Made by a program: the position numbers and the translations under genes
Notes under the pieces: generated by a model
What the model was told of the DNA's origin: nothing
Databases searched by the model: none
What the model saw: the letters and a program-made list of their open reading frames with translations, nothing else
Shown: one piece after another, positions 47,901-58,544 of the stretch
How positions within the stretch are numbered: position 1 is the first letter of the stretch
Layout: each line of letters opens with the position of its first letter
Assembly (NCBI GenBank): GCA_030549775.1
Contig: CM060181.1
Location: 53,016,218 to 53,080,217, forward strand
Direction: 5' to 3'
Length of the DNA: 64,000 nucleotides
Origin: Tamarix chinensis
Lineage: Eukaryota > Streptophyta > Magnoliopsida > Caryophyllales > Tamaricaceae

Positions 47901-48935
47901 TGTTCTGACCACACCATCATGCATCTTCACCTTCACTGTCCCAATCCCAGCAACTTTGCATGCAGCATCATTACCCATTAGAACTACTCCACCTCAAGTC
48001 GTCTCGTAAGTCTGGAACCAGTTTCTGTTGGGACAAATATGGTAAGAGCATCCAGAGTCCAAGATCCACCTGTCCATATTCTTGGTCTGACTATCAGTGA
48101 CAGTCAACACACCACCATCACTATCATATTGAGTTATAGCAGCATCATCCTTTGTGCCAGATGATTCACCAGGTTTATCTCCAGATATCCTATTAGGACA
48201 AAACTTCTTGATATGACCCTTCTTGTGACATCCATAGTACATGACATTCTTGGATCTATTATTCCTTGACTTTGACCTAGACTTCTTCTTCTCACCAGAA
48301 CCCCGTTCTTGAGTTCTGCCCCTAGCTACAAGTCCCTCACTATGTGAGTCACTAGAACCACCTCTAGTCAACTAATTCTCAATCAGTTCCCATTGTATCA
48401 AGGCAGTCTTGACATAATCAAGAACCAACTCATCATCCTTCCCATACAGTATGGTCTCACGAAAATGTTTGTAATCAACAGGCAAAGAACACAACAATGT
48501 AATAGCAAGATCTTCATCATCTAATTTAACATCTATATTCCTTAGATCCATAATTATAGAGTCAAATTCATCAATATGAGATTTTAGGGATTGTCCCTTA
48601 CCTAATTTTAACTCATGCAACTTGTTCTTCAATAACAGACGATTCGTCACCGACTTCGTCATGTATAGAGACTCCAGCTTGAGCTATAAGGATGCCGCCG
48701 TTGTTTCTTTAGCCACCTCACACAAGACCTCATTAGATAAACACAATTGTATAGTGGAAAGGGCCTTTTGATCTATCTCCTCGAATTTCTCATCTGTCAT
48801 CGAATCGGGCTTCTTTGATATCCCGAGTAATGCCTTCTCCAATCCATTCTGAATTAGGATCGCCTTCATCTTCAACTTCCATAAGTCGAAGTTCACAGAC
48901 CGATCAAACTTCTCTATATCAAATCTTGTAGACAT
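44989..48935 (-). pseudogene. Copia gag-pol polyprotein, broken
   Basis: Start ATG at 48935 (MSTRFDIEKF). Gag runs to about 48180. The zinc knuckle reads YYGCHKKGHIKKFC, its first Cys replaced by Tyr. Protease has 'WILDSGCSYH' (about 48045-48075). Integrase (46900-47760) has the HHCC finger ('HMRLRHMS', 'FCEHCVFGK'), catalytic Asp in 'VHSDLWGP', Asp in 'LRTDNGLEF' and Glu in 'NGVAERMNR'. RT (45600-46480) has 'LDVKTSFLHGE' and 'YVDDMLVA'. RNase H (44990-45530) has 'DSDYGGD', 'TTEAEYMA', 'RSDSQSA' and 'TKHIDIRYH'. In-frame stops: TAG at 48684-48686, TAG at 48372-48374, TGA at 47994-47996, TAG at 46555-46557 and TAG at 45535-45537. A small deletion with frame shift lies near 47840-47880. Confidence 0.93.
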
Positions 48936-48953
48936 CCCGAATACGAACCTTAA

Positions 48954-48965
48954 GCTCTGATACCA
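48954..48965 (-). promoter_or_regulatory. Copia primer-binding site
   Basis: The complement reads TGGTATCAGAGC, which pairs with the 3' end of plant initiator tRNA-Met. It is 3 nt inside the 5' LTR. Confidence 0.92.
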
Positions 48966-48968
48966 ATT

Positions 48969-49675
48969 TGTTGTGGATCGATACTAATTTGGAAAAAATA
49001 AGATCTAATCAGAATCAACTAGAACACACAAGAATTGAGAAGAGAAGAGCACTCAAGAACACAGATTGGGGAAACAAATGATCTTATTGATGTGAAGTAA
49101 TTGTGATTACAAAGAATCAAAGAAATTCTCACATAAATCACTCAATTCATCAAGGAATTACAATAGAACTCAATAGGAGAAGAAGACGGCATTCGCTCTT
49201 CGATTAGGGTTCTAATCGCATGGTATTTATACTATACGAAACTCTCATTAGCGAAAATCGAGGCGGAGCGAAAAACACAAAAAACACGGACCGTGTTAAT
49301 AAACACGGTACCCCCGTGTTTATTTTCTATCTCTCGGCCTCTCCCCGAAAACATAACATATTTTCCTGATGAAAAAACACGGATCGTGTTTCCAAAACAC
49401 TGGCCCCCGTGTTTATTTCTAGCTTTGACAATCTTCAGTATTTTAGCCACAACTTCTTCATCTGACCTCTGATCGAGCTGATTCTTGATGCGTTGGAAAG
49501 CTAACAGAAATATCTACAACTTTCATGTTTAGAACATTTCCAAATTTTAATTTTGTCAATGTAAAATATTCACATCTTTCCAAAATAGCTCACATTTCTA
49601 CTTCAAATTTCTCCGAAACACTTCACACACCAATCCAAGCTATTCTACACACCAAATACGAGTCACAAGCTCACA
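48969..49675 (-). repeat. 5' LTR of the Copia element
   Basis: Same 707-bp length as the other LTR. TATA box TATAAATA is the complement of 49224-49231, so the transcript runs toward lower coordinates. Two copies of the hairpin block lie at about 49279-49326 and 49373-49418. Confidence 0.95.
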
Positions 49676-49689
49676 TCATCCAAGTTTTA

Positions 49690-49840
49690 GCTTATTGAGC
49701 CTGGAACCCCCACTATTATAGCTAGTGAAACAAACATACTACTCTAGGGTAGAACACACCTAGCCACTATTATTGCTAGTGGAACTGTCTTTAGGGAAAA
49801 ACCCTCTTGGCTACTATTATAGCTGGTGGAACGAAAATTA
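49690..49840 (-). repeat. Hallmark repeats of the E family in E4
   Basis: Three inverted ~50-bp units with 'CACTATTATAGCTAGTGGAAC' type cores. Two more units lie across the Copia insertion at 44030-44110, so Copia landed inside the repeat cluster. Confidence 0.8.
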
Positions 49841-51211
49841 TTCTAAGTCTGGGCCAAGCTTAATGATCTTCCACTTTAAGTAATTAGTATCTTATTCATG
49901 TCATAACCAAGAAGTAACCCCCATCTAGACATGCACACCTCAATAGGCTTCCTCGACTCATTATTACTCTTCCACCCTGGACTTCCTAAATAACCCTATC
50001 CCTTAACATAAGACCTCTACACCCCCAAGACTCCAGGACCCCTTTTCAACTTCCACCGCACTCACCAGGAATTCAAAACCTCCACACATGTGCATCAAGG
50101 CCCATTTCCCCGTTTCTCCACCTAGGTTCACCATCGCCCTCTAGGGTTTCCCCTTAAAATCTTAATCTAACATATGTGACCCTAGCCTCTCCTTTTCTTA
50201 TACAGCCCACATTCCCCCTTGATTCCAAGACCATCACCCTAATCAACCCACTCCAAACCTCAAAACCCAACTCTACAACTCCCATATATGATAATGATAC
50301 CCTAGTAGGTTACCCCCGAAAAACCCTAATACACCCTTTTCTTCTATACCCTCTTCTCATAAACAAATCTACCCTCTATTTAACTTGACTCACATCCTCC
50401 ATGTGGCATACCCCTCATCACAACCCAAAGTCAAACCAACCTCATTAACCTCTCCCATAATACCCCTATACTTAGGATTTTTCCCTAGAAACCATGGTTA
50501 TGCTCCCATGCATATTTCTATCAATTCACGTACTAACTCTTCCCTAAGCACACCAATCACCCAAAATAAAATTTCCTCCCCATAGTTACCCCTCAAACTA
50601 GATTTCCTCATGTAAGCTTTTCCCCCATGCAAAGACCATACTCCCCATGGAAAGCTCACACTCCCTATGCAAGATTTTGACATAACCCTTCATTTTATTA
50701 TTTTTTTCCCATTATTTTCTCAACTATGCTTCTTAATACCATTAGAGCATTTCCCCCACTTCTTCTTACTCACTCCACCTTTTTTAATTTTTTTAGTTCC
50801 CCACAACCACTCAAACCCACTTAAGGCCTCTAAGCATACAAGTCATAACATCTCAACCATATATAAGAACCTATCATCCATACAAGTTATATTACACATA
50901 TTACACATAATGTCTATCATGCTCAACATACCTTAGCTCCTTACAAGATAAGCTACACTACAAATACACTTAGTTCACATTCACATATATTCAAACAAGG
51001 CATACTAATACATCTATACATATAAGATTTATATATAACCCAAGCCTTAACCATATCCTTACATAATGGGACTCTGAACTCGAAGCACATTCCTATGACT
51101 CCTCAGGAGGAAGGATTTGCTCACAACCTATAAAAAGAGTTTAACTAGTCATTTCACTTTCTGCCAACTCTTTTTTTTCTTTTTCCTTATTTTCTTAATC
51201 AAATATTAGTG

Positions 51212-51253
<42 letters not shown>

Positions 51254-51300
51254 TCAATAATAACAAAATATTAAAATAAAATATACTAAGTAGGTAGGGG
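49841..51300 (-). other. Internal part of E4 without genes
   Basis: C/A-rich to AT-rich DNA of E4 between the hallmark repeats and the microsatellite zone. Short plus frames here (for example 50176-50388) have no recognised domain. An AAT run lies at about 51213-51252. Confidence 0.6.
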
Positions 51301-51606
51301 ATAAGGGCATAACTAGAAGGGACAACAAGAGAGGGGCGGCAATGGTGGCGGCACACGTGGTGGTGGTGGATAATGTAAAAAGGAGGGATTTGGTGGTTGG
51401 TAAAAGAGGAGGGGATTAGGGTTTCCTAAGTGGTAGGGTTTCACGGGTTAGGGGTTGTGGTGGTGATGGTGACCTCACGGTGGCAGTGGCGGCGACCAAG
51501 AGGGAAAGAGGAGAAAAGAGGAGGGAGGGGTAGAAAAGGGTAGTAGTGGTATGGTAAGATAGGGAAGGGTTTTCTAAGCATGAGGTTGGTGGTAGATACA
51601 ATGGTA

Positions 51607-51687
<81 letters not shown>

Positions 51688-52567
51688 TTAATAATAACAA
51701 AATATTGAAATAAAATATACTAAGTAGGTAGGAGGGAGAAGGGCACAACTAGAAGGGACAGTAGGCGTGGGGCGGCGGTGACACATGGTGGTGGTGGTGG
51801 ATGATGTAAAAGGGAGTGATTTGGTTATTAGAAAAAGAGGAGGGGTGTTAGGGTTTCTTAAGTGGTAGGGTTTCATGGGTTAGGGGGTTGTGGTGGTGGT
51901 GGTGGCCTCACGACAACAATGCACGATGGTGGCAGTGGTGGAGGTAGAAAGGGAAAGAGGAGAAATAAAGAGGAATGAGGGGTAAGAAAAGGGAATTGGT
52001 GGTGTGGTAAGGTAGGGGAGAGTTTTCTAAGCAGGAAGGGTGGCAAGGAGGGTGGTGGTAGCTGCAGTAGTGGTGGCATAAGGCAACGCAGGTAGTAGGG
52101 GAGATGCAAAAGGGCAACTCAAGCTACCCACTTCGCACAAGTGGGGATGGGGAGAGAAGTGGAAGGGGAATGAGAGGTAGGGGAGTGGTATGTTAGGTGT
52201 AGGGTGATGTAGGGAAGAGGAAGGAAGGGTGCAATGAAGATGGTGCGGCACGGTGGCCGCAATAGTGGTGGCTGTTTGAGCTTTGTAAGTAAGGTTGGAG
52301 TTGATCGGTAGAGAAAAGAGAGAAAATGAGGGAGTGAAGAGGGGTATTTATGGATGTAAGGGCTAGGGGAAGTGGACAAGAGAGGGAAATATACAAGGGG
52401 AGGAGAGTTGGTTAATTCCGGTCAGTGCAGCTAAGTTATAGGGGATAAGGGATAGGGTTTTGTAGGGGACAAGGGTAGGTGAGGGGGTAAGGAATTGTAG
52501 GAGGGAGGGGGATGCCTACTGCATGCCTTATAGGTCTAAATGAGGAAAGGAGGAGGGAAGAGAGAGG

Positions 52568-52606
<39 letters not shown>

Positions 52607-52930
52607 TGGGCTACGAAGCAGCCATGTGTAGCGTTGCGTATGTCTAGGAAGAAGAATGAGGCAGGGGCATAAGGGGGAAGAAGAGAAAAATAAAGGGAGA
52701 AGAAAGGAAAATAAGGGGTAGGAGTGTTCAAGGGCTAGGTTGATCGGGGGAAGAAAGGGGGAAAATTTTGGGTTAAGGAAGGGAAAGGAAAGAAGAGATG
52801 GGGGAAAGAGGGATTGAGCCGCTATAGGGTACAACCCAACCGGCTGAAGGAGGGGGGAGGAAGGAAGGACAAGAAAAGGAAAAAAAGAGGAAAGGAAAGG
52901 AAGAAAAAAGGAAAAGAAAAAAAAGGAAAA
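51300..52930 (-). other. Inverted CT-rich tract of E4
   Basis: A/G-rich on plus, CT-rich on minus, as in E1-E3. It contains a (GAT)n-(AAT)n run at 51602-51686 and a (GA)n run at about 52570-52602. A block of about 450 bp containing 'ggtagggtttca', 'tggtggcctcacg' and 'gagaaa.aaagagga' occurs twice (about 51290-51600 and 51700-52045), so part of the tract is internally duplicated. Minus frames up to 132 codons are Ser/Pro/Leu-rich and considered spurious. Confidence 0.7.
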
Positions 52931-53231
52931 ATGGGATGGTAGGGTAGTTTGGAATTTTTTACATTTTTAAGAATAATAAAAATTAGTAGTAGTAATAATA
53001 ATAATAAGATAATTTTTTTTATTAATTTAGAAATTATTTTTATGATTCGCTTATAATTTATCTTAGGTCAGCAAATAAAATTAGCCTCCACTAATTAGAT
53101 CACTACATCATTTTCTTCTTTTATGGCCATAATTATTAATATTTTATTAGAAATGGCATATATAATTAAATCTTATCCAATAATCCCTTATTTTATTCTT
53201 AAATCCGAAAATAAAATTTTGGGGTATTATA

Positions 53232-56200
53232 GTAACCATCCTCAATAAGAGCAAGGTTCCATCTCATAGTTGGGTGTTTGGCCCATTTTGAGTCATGGAA
53301 CTCCTTCAATATGTCCCTCCGCATGTTCTCCCATCTATGTATATAGATATGGTTCCCTATGGTATAGAGTACTCCCCTCTTGTTCCCAGAATCTTCAAGT
53401 CTTTCCTTCATTTCCATCACCATCAAGCTCTAAGAAAAAGCCTCATGCATCATTCCCTTCTTGACTCTTTCTTGGACATTTCCTGTAGGACCACTCATGC
53501 TAGCTAGCATTGCCTTACGACTCAAGGCTTCATTCACCATGTTAGCACTCCCAAGCTTGTACACCATATTATAGTCAAACTTTGCCAGGAAGTCTTGCCA
53601 ATGGGCTTGCTTGAGACTCAACTTCTTCTAGTTCTGGAAGTAACTCATTGCAACATTATATGTCTTAATAATGAACTTACTCATAAGAAGATAATGCCTC
53701 CATACTAAAAAAATGTAGATGATGGCGGTCATCTTTTTATCATGAATGGGATACAACCTATTTGTCTCGTTTAGTTTTCAACTGTCAAAGGCAGTGGGAT
53801 GCCTCTCTTGCATGATTACTCCTCTAATGGCATAGTTGGAGGCATCTGAGTGCACTTCAAACTCTTTTGAGTAGTCAGGTAGGCATAGAACTAGCTCTTC
53901 CATCACAACCTTCTTTATATCTTCAAAGGCCTTAGATTACTCATTATCCCAACTCCATGAGACCTTCTTCTTCAATCGATTTGTGAGGGGTATGGTCCTC
54001 CCCAGATACCCTAGGATGAATCTATGATAGTAATTAAATAATCCAAGGAAACTCTGTAGCTTTAACACATTTGGAGCTTCCTATTCTTGAATAGCCCAGA
54101 ACTTAATTGTGTTTATCCCAATATTCCCTTTTCTAATAAAGTAGCCAAGAAATTCACTTTGGTGAGAGAAAATGAGTATTTTTCCCTCTTCACATATAGA
54201 TTATTTTACCAAAGTAATTGGAAAACAACCTGCAGATGCTCTACATACTCCTATATGGACTCACTATAGATCACGACATCATCTAGATATACCACCACAA
54301 ACTTATCCAAGTATGGATGGAATATCTTAGTCATCAATGTATAAAATGTGGATAGGGCATTTTTAAGCCCAAATGGCATGAAAGGAACTCATAAGAACCA
54401 TACATTGTTACACAAGTAGTCTTAGATTAATCTCTTCCATCAATCCTCACTTGCCAATACCTTGATCATAGATCCATGTTAGTGAAGTATCTCATCTTCC
54501 TGAGAAGATCTAACAAATCTTCTATCAAAGGCAATGGATACTTGTTCTTCACCGTGATCTTGTTAAGTGCCTAGTAGTCCACACAAATCCAAAGAAAGCC
54601 ATCTTTCTTCATTTGGAATAACATCAGGGCACCATAAGGAGCTTTTAAAGGATGCACGAACCTAGCATCAAGTAGATCCTTCAGCTGATTCCTTAATTCT
54701 TCCAACTTTAGATGGCTCATTCAGTAAGGACTCTTTAAGGGTGACTTGACTCCTAAATCTAATTCACTAGCATGATTCACCTCCCTCCTAGGTGGAAGCT
54801 TCTTGGGTAGCTCTACGGGTAACATGTCCTTAAACTCACGAAAGGCCTTCTCTTTAGGCACCTCCATGGTTTGTGGAGACTCCTACTCGATACCCAAAGC
54901 TAAGTAGTACTCCTTCCTAAACCCTTTTGAAAACTGCATGGCTGAAAGCAAATATGATTCCACCTTTGCTCATGCTAAAGGAACAATGTGACATGGTTGT
55001 CCCTTTCCCAATTTCATGTTGCTATCTCCCAAAAAGGTTAGTGGAGCTTCCATATCCATGAACTCCATATCGAGCACCATAACGGAGTCATCCATGTCAT
55101 TCACCATGAATTTCACCCTTCTTTGCCATGAGCTAAGGGTGATTGAGACTCCATAAGCTACCTTGAGGATGGGCCTATCATTGGAGTTAACTACCTTCAT
55201 TCTTCCTGCCTCTTTGTTGACTCTCAAATGCATCCTTTGGGCCTTCTTTGGACCGAGGAAATTATGAGAGGCATCGGTGTCCACTAATGCCTTGCTGACT
55301 ATGCCCTTAACTTGGACCTCAACATACATTAAGACTGTAGCTTGATCCTTATACTTAGTATTGATAGAGTTAAGCAAAGTTGAAGAACCTATTTGGTCTT
55401 CACTTGAGCTTTAATTCTCAACTTGGCTCATCATCATAGCACTCAAGGCCTTCTTTTAGGGACACTCTAAAAGGAAGTGATTATCTCCACACAGGAACTA
55501 GTCTCGCTTGGACTTTGAGAAGTCTTTACCACCATGCTCCTTTTTTCTTTTTCTTTTTTTTTATCTTGCCCTCATATTACTTTTGGTTGGGATTCTGGGA
55601 CTTTCCTCCCCCATCTTATCTCTCCTTTTAGCTCTTGTCCTTCTTCTCAAACTTATACTCTATCAAAGATTCGACCTCTCACTATATAGCAGGGAGATCT
55701 TGGACATTCCAACTTCAAATTTCTTGTTCTGCCTAAGGTTGTAAACAATAAAGGAAGTACAACAATCTCTCCTTTTTTGGCATATCCAAAATCTCAAACA
55801 TAATGGAGCTATAAGACTTGATGTATTCCTTCACAGTCCTGGTATGATTGAGATTCCTCAATCTTCTCATTGCATCCAACTTGGAATTTGTGGGGTAGAA
55901 TTGCCTCTTCAAATCCACCTTGAAATCTTCCCACATGTTCATTATATATGTCCACCATTCAATCTCCTAATGATGGGCACACCACCAAAAAATGGCATCT
56001 TCCTCTAGATATAATGTCTTCCATGATATGAATATTATCATTGAGTAAATGAGTGGCAGCAAAATACCTCTCGATGCCTTATATGAAGTTATCAATCTCC
56101 TTTGCATTCTGAACTCCCTTGAACTTATGCAGCCAGGGTGTGCCCAACATTAGTATGGGACCCCTTGAAATTCCAACTTCGAGCAACACCACTTCTTTAC

Positions 56201-56600
56201 ATATCGCACATTTGGACTCAACATTGGCAAGTCGATCCTTCAGTATAACATTCTCTATCATTAACTAGTCCATGTAGGCCATCACATCCTCCATGAGCTT
56301 GTGATGGGCCTCTATGATCTCTTGGTATATTTTGGTGGCAAGGGTATTGACTAACCCATTCACTTGCTCTTAGATGGTTGAGGCTTTGACCTCCTTCTCC
56401 AACCCGCCCACCTTCACCTCTATGGTGGAAAAATCCTCCTAGAACATAGCCATGTAGCGATCTATCCTCTCAAGAAATTCCTCTAAACTCGAGGCATGAT
56501 ATTTGGAGGTAGAATTCAATCTCTTCTTTTCCTCAACATCACCTCCTTGAGTGATCTGTGATGCTTTGGGATTGTGTGCCATTGGGAACCGAGATCTGAT
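53232..56600 (-). pseudogene. Gypsy gag, protease, RT, RNase H and integrase zinc finger (proximal part)
   Basis: In order on the minus strand: gag pieces (56079-56261 and 55733-55942, with 'FYPTNSKLDAMRRLRNL'); a CCHC-type knuckle with its first Cys lost (about 55455-55500); aspartic protease 'ALVDTDASHNFL' (about 55250-55285); RT with 'VVVYLDDVVIYS' (about 54268-54300); RNase H with 'HSDASNYAIRGV' (about 53810-53850); and the integrase zinc-finger start 'WAKHPTMRWNLALIEDGYY' (to 53232). The protease has Asp where the usual Gly follows the catalytic Asp-Thr. Many stops are present. Confidence 0.85.
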
Positions 56601-56606
56601 ACTATC

Positions 56607-57202
56607 TATCACACACTAACTTATGCACCAAGCCTATATTCATGTGACCTTAGTCTTTTCTCACTCCTTGAGATACTAAGTTATCCTTCCTTGACGTGTG
56701 CTTAACACTTAGCAAAATATGCCTCCGAGACCACAACTTCGAACCCTTCAAAAGAGAACTCAATAGAGAGCTTTTAGAGAGAGAGAGAGAGAAAGAAGTT
56801 TGTATTATAGAGAGAGAAACTTTGAATACAATCTTGTTAGATGATCCTCAAATTTCTCTACCCCCTCTATTTATAAGTGAAACTCCACCCCCTCCCCCTC
56901 TAGGATTCTAGAGACGGACCTAATGGATCCCTCTAAAGTGGTCCAATAAGCCTTTTAGGATTTTTAGAATAGTCCATTAAGATTTCTAAATTACTCCTTT
57001 AGGGTTTCTATAATTTTTCATGCTCATCTATATAAGTATAAAATAATCTAGAGACATCCTCCTTTAGAACCATCTAGAATCACCTGGGAGAGTGTAGAAA
57101 CCTATACATCTCTCTACACTTAGTCAGACCATATAAGAATATTTTGGATTATTTCAGGGCCTATGGAACCTTATTGCAAGCCTCTCAATGCGACTTGTGA
57201 TA
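56607..57202 (-). repeat. 5' LTR of the Gypsy element
   Basis: Partner of 41581-42177. TATA box TATAAATA is the complement of 56868-56875. The outermost bases appear as TA where TG/CA is expected, which fits C-to-T decay. Confidence 0.8.
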
Positions 57203-57239
57203 ATATGCTCTAATTATCAGCATCAAGTTGTCGTATGTA

Positions 57240-58420
57240 TTACACCAAATTAGATCTAAACTTAGAAAACTCTTTGCATATATAAATTTATGTTCCCTCT
57301 TGGACCAAAATTAATTATATGAGGTGGCACATCATTGTTATCGCCGTAAAAATATCCAGAGAAAAATTATCTGAATGTGTATATCTTTCATCCTTAATAA
57401 TTATATTATGTAATATGATGCATGCATACATTTTTTACTTCATTGTTTCCATGTCCCAAATGGGTGACTGATTGAAAAAAATTGTAAAACATCCTTGTAG
57501 CAGTTCAAATGCTCACTAAGCATCTTTTCTAGTAGATGATGATGATCTACACACAATTTACTTTTTATTCGTTGAGGAGATGGTATTGTTTTGACGAATG
57601 TTAGCTAATATGAATGGATATGTCACCTACTAGTTAATATCCAAGGTGGTATTCTTTATCATTTATTATATAATGAACTTCTAATGCCCATCCTTCATAA
57701 ATATTATTAAATAATAGTGAATTAGTAAGAACATTAAGATCATTATCTAATCTAGAACATCTAAAAAATACATGTCATATCTAAAGATTTTGAGATGCAA
57801 CAACCTCTAGCATGATTTTTGGGACACCGTGGCCATCGCAACAAAACTACCCTTTCTATGCAATTAGATAATTTTTGCACTCCCAATGCATACAATCTAT
57901 ACTTCCCATCATACCTAGAAAGTCATTTCTTTTACTAATTTTTAGGAGGTGTTGAACATCATCGCTATTTGACCTTCTTATGTATTAGAAAGTAAATAAC
58001 TCATTCATAATCTAAATGAAATACCTTATAAATTGAGAGTTTTTTATTCTCAAATGCACATATATTCATATATGCAATCAATAGGCATTACATATACCAA
58101 CATTTATATCACTATAATGTATTTTTGTAATGAAGAAAGCCCATTTATACCAATTGCATCAAATTTTATTTGAAAATAGGGACAATGATTTGTAATTGCT
58201 TGAATAAACTAAAAGAATAAGGGTTTTCTCACTCTAAATCTAAGAAAAAAATTGTGTTTCATTATATGTGGGATTATTAGAGAAATAATCATTGCATAAT
58301 AGTTGGTGGATTTCTTTATGACATCGTTCAATGTATGTGTTTTGTTTTCTTCTGATATGGTTGACCCTCTCAATTTCTCTAATTAAATATTCAAATGTGG
58401 TATCCATTGCTTTGGCAACT
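57240..58420 (-). pseudogene. PIF/Harbinger transposase (DDE nuclease) relic
   Basis: Conceptual minus-strand reading gives the N-terminal pattern 'TYIERCHKEIHQLLCNDYFS' (about 58260-58350) seen before the nuclease in plant Harbinger proteins. Nuclease blocks follow: 'FLGMMGSIDCMHWECKN' (about 57870-57925, first catalytic Asp) and 'ASQNL' and 'LDNDLNVLTNSLLFN' (about 57680-57800, second Asp). A C-terminal block 'HASYYII' lies near 57400. Numerous stops and frame breaks occur. The family cuts and pastes DNA at TWA sites. Confidence 0.75.
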
Positions 58421-58544
58421 AATATCGCTTTAAGAGTTGTGGAGTTATCAAAGGATGAATTAGTTGATATAGTATGTTAAGAGTGTAATTATATATTTTC
58501 TTATATTTTTAGAGAAAGGTAGGTTATAGATGTATGTGGAAGAA

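Larger units (their letters stand above)
44193..49675 (-). mobile_element. Young Copia retrotransposon (Tork/Tnt1-like)
   Basis: 5483 bp with a perfect target duplication TCATC (44188-44192 and 49676-49680) and 707-bp LTRs that start TGTTGTGG and end GCTCACA on plus. By eye the LTRs differ at about 25 sites (roughly 96.5% identical), so insertion is recent relative to the other elements. It has a primer-binding site for initiator tRNA-Met and a polypurine tract. The domain order gag, protease, integrase, RT, RNase H defines Copia. The polyprotein is broken, so the element is not autonomous. Confidence 0.95.
43417..53231 (-). mobile_element. E4: coding-less LTR-like element, inverted, split by Copia
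   Basis: On the plus strand it begins TGTAACACCCCTAAAA and ends TTTTGGGGTATTATA, that is, a family member on minus. The flanks GTAAG (43412-43416) and GTAAC (53232-53236) are a 5-bp target duplication with one change. Removing it restores the Gypsy integrase frame. About 4.3 kb remain after removing Copia. It contains the inverted palindromic box (43820-43890), hallmark repeats (44030-44110 and 49690-49840), microsatellites and the A/G-rich (inverted CT-rich) tract at 51300-52930. Confidence 0.82.
41581..57202 (-). mobile_element. Gypsy chromovirus, split by E4
   Basis: A minus-strand LTR retrotransposon with degenerate LTRs of about 596 bp at both ends. Its domain order is gag, aspartic protease, RT, RNase H, integrase, chromodomain. 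Element E4 (43417-53231) sits in the integrase zinc finger, leaving about 5.8 kb of Gypsy sequence. A polypurine tract (GGTGGGATAGAA, complement of 42178-42189) abuts the 3' LTR. A weak primer-binding site (complement of about 56594-56606, TATCAGATC) follows the 5' LTR. The target duplication is ambiguous, with ATAT-like bases at both edges. Multiple stops make it inactive. Confidence 0.85.
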
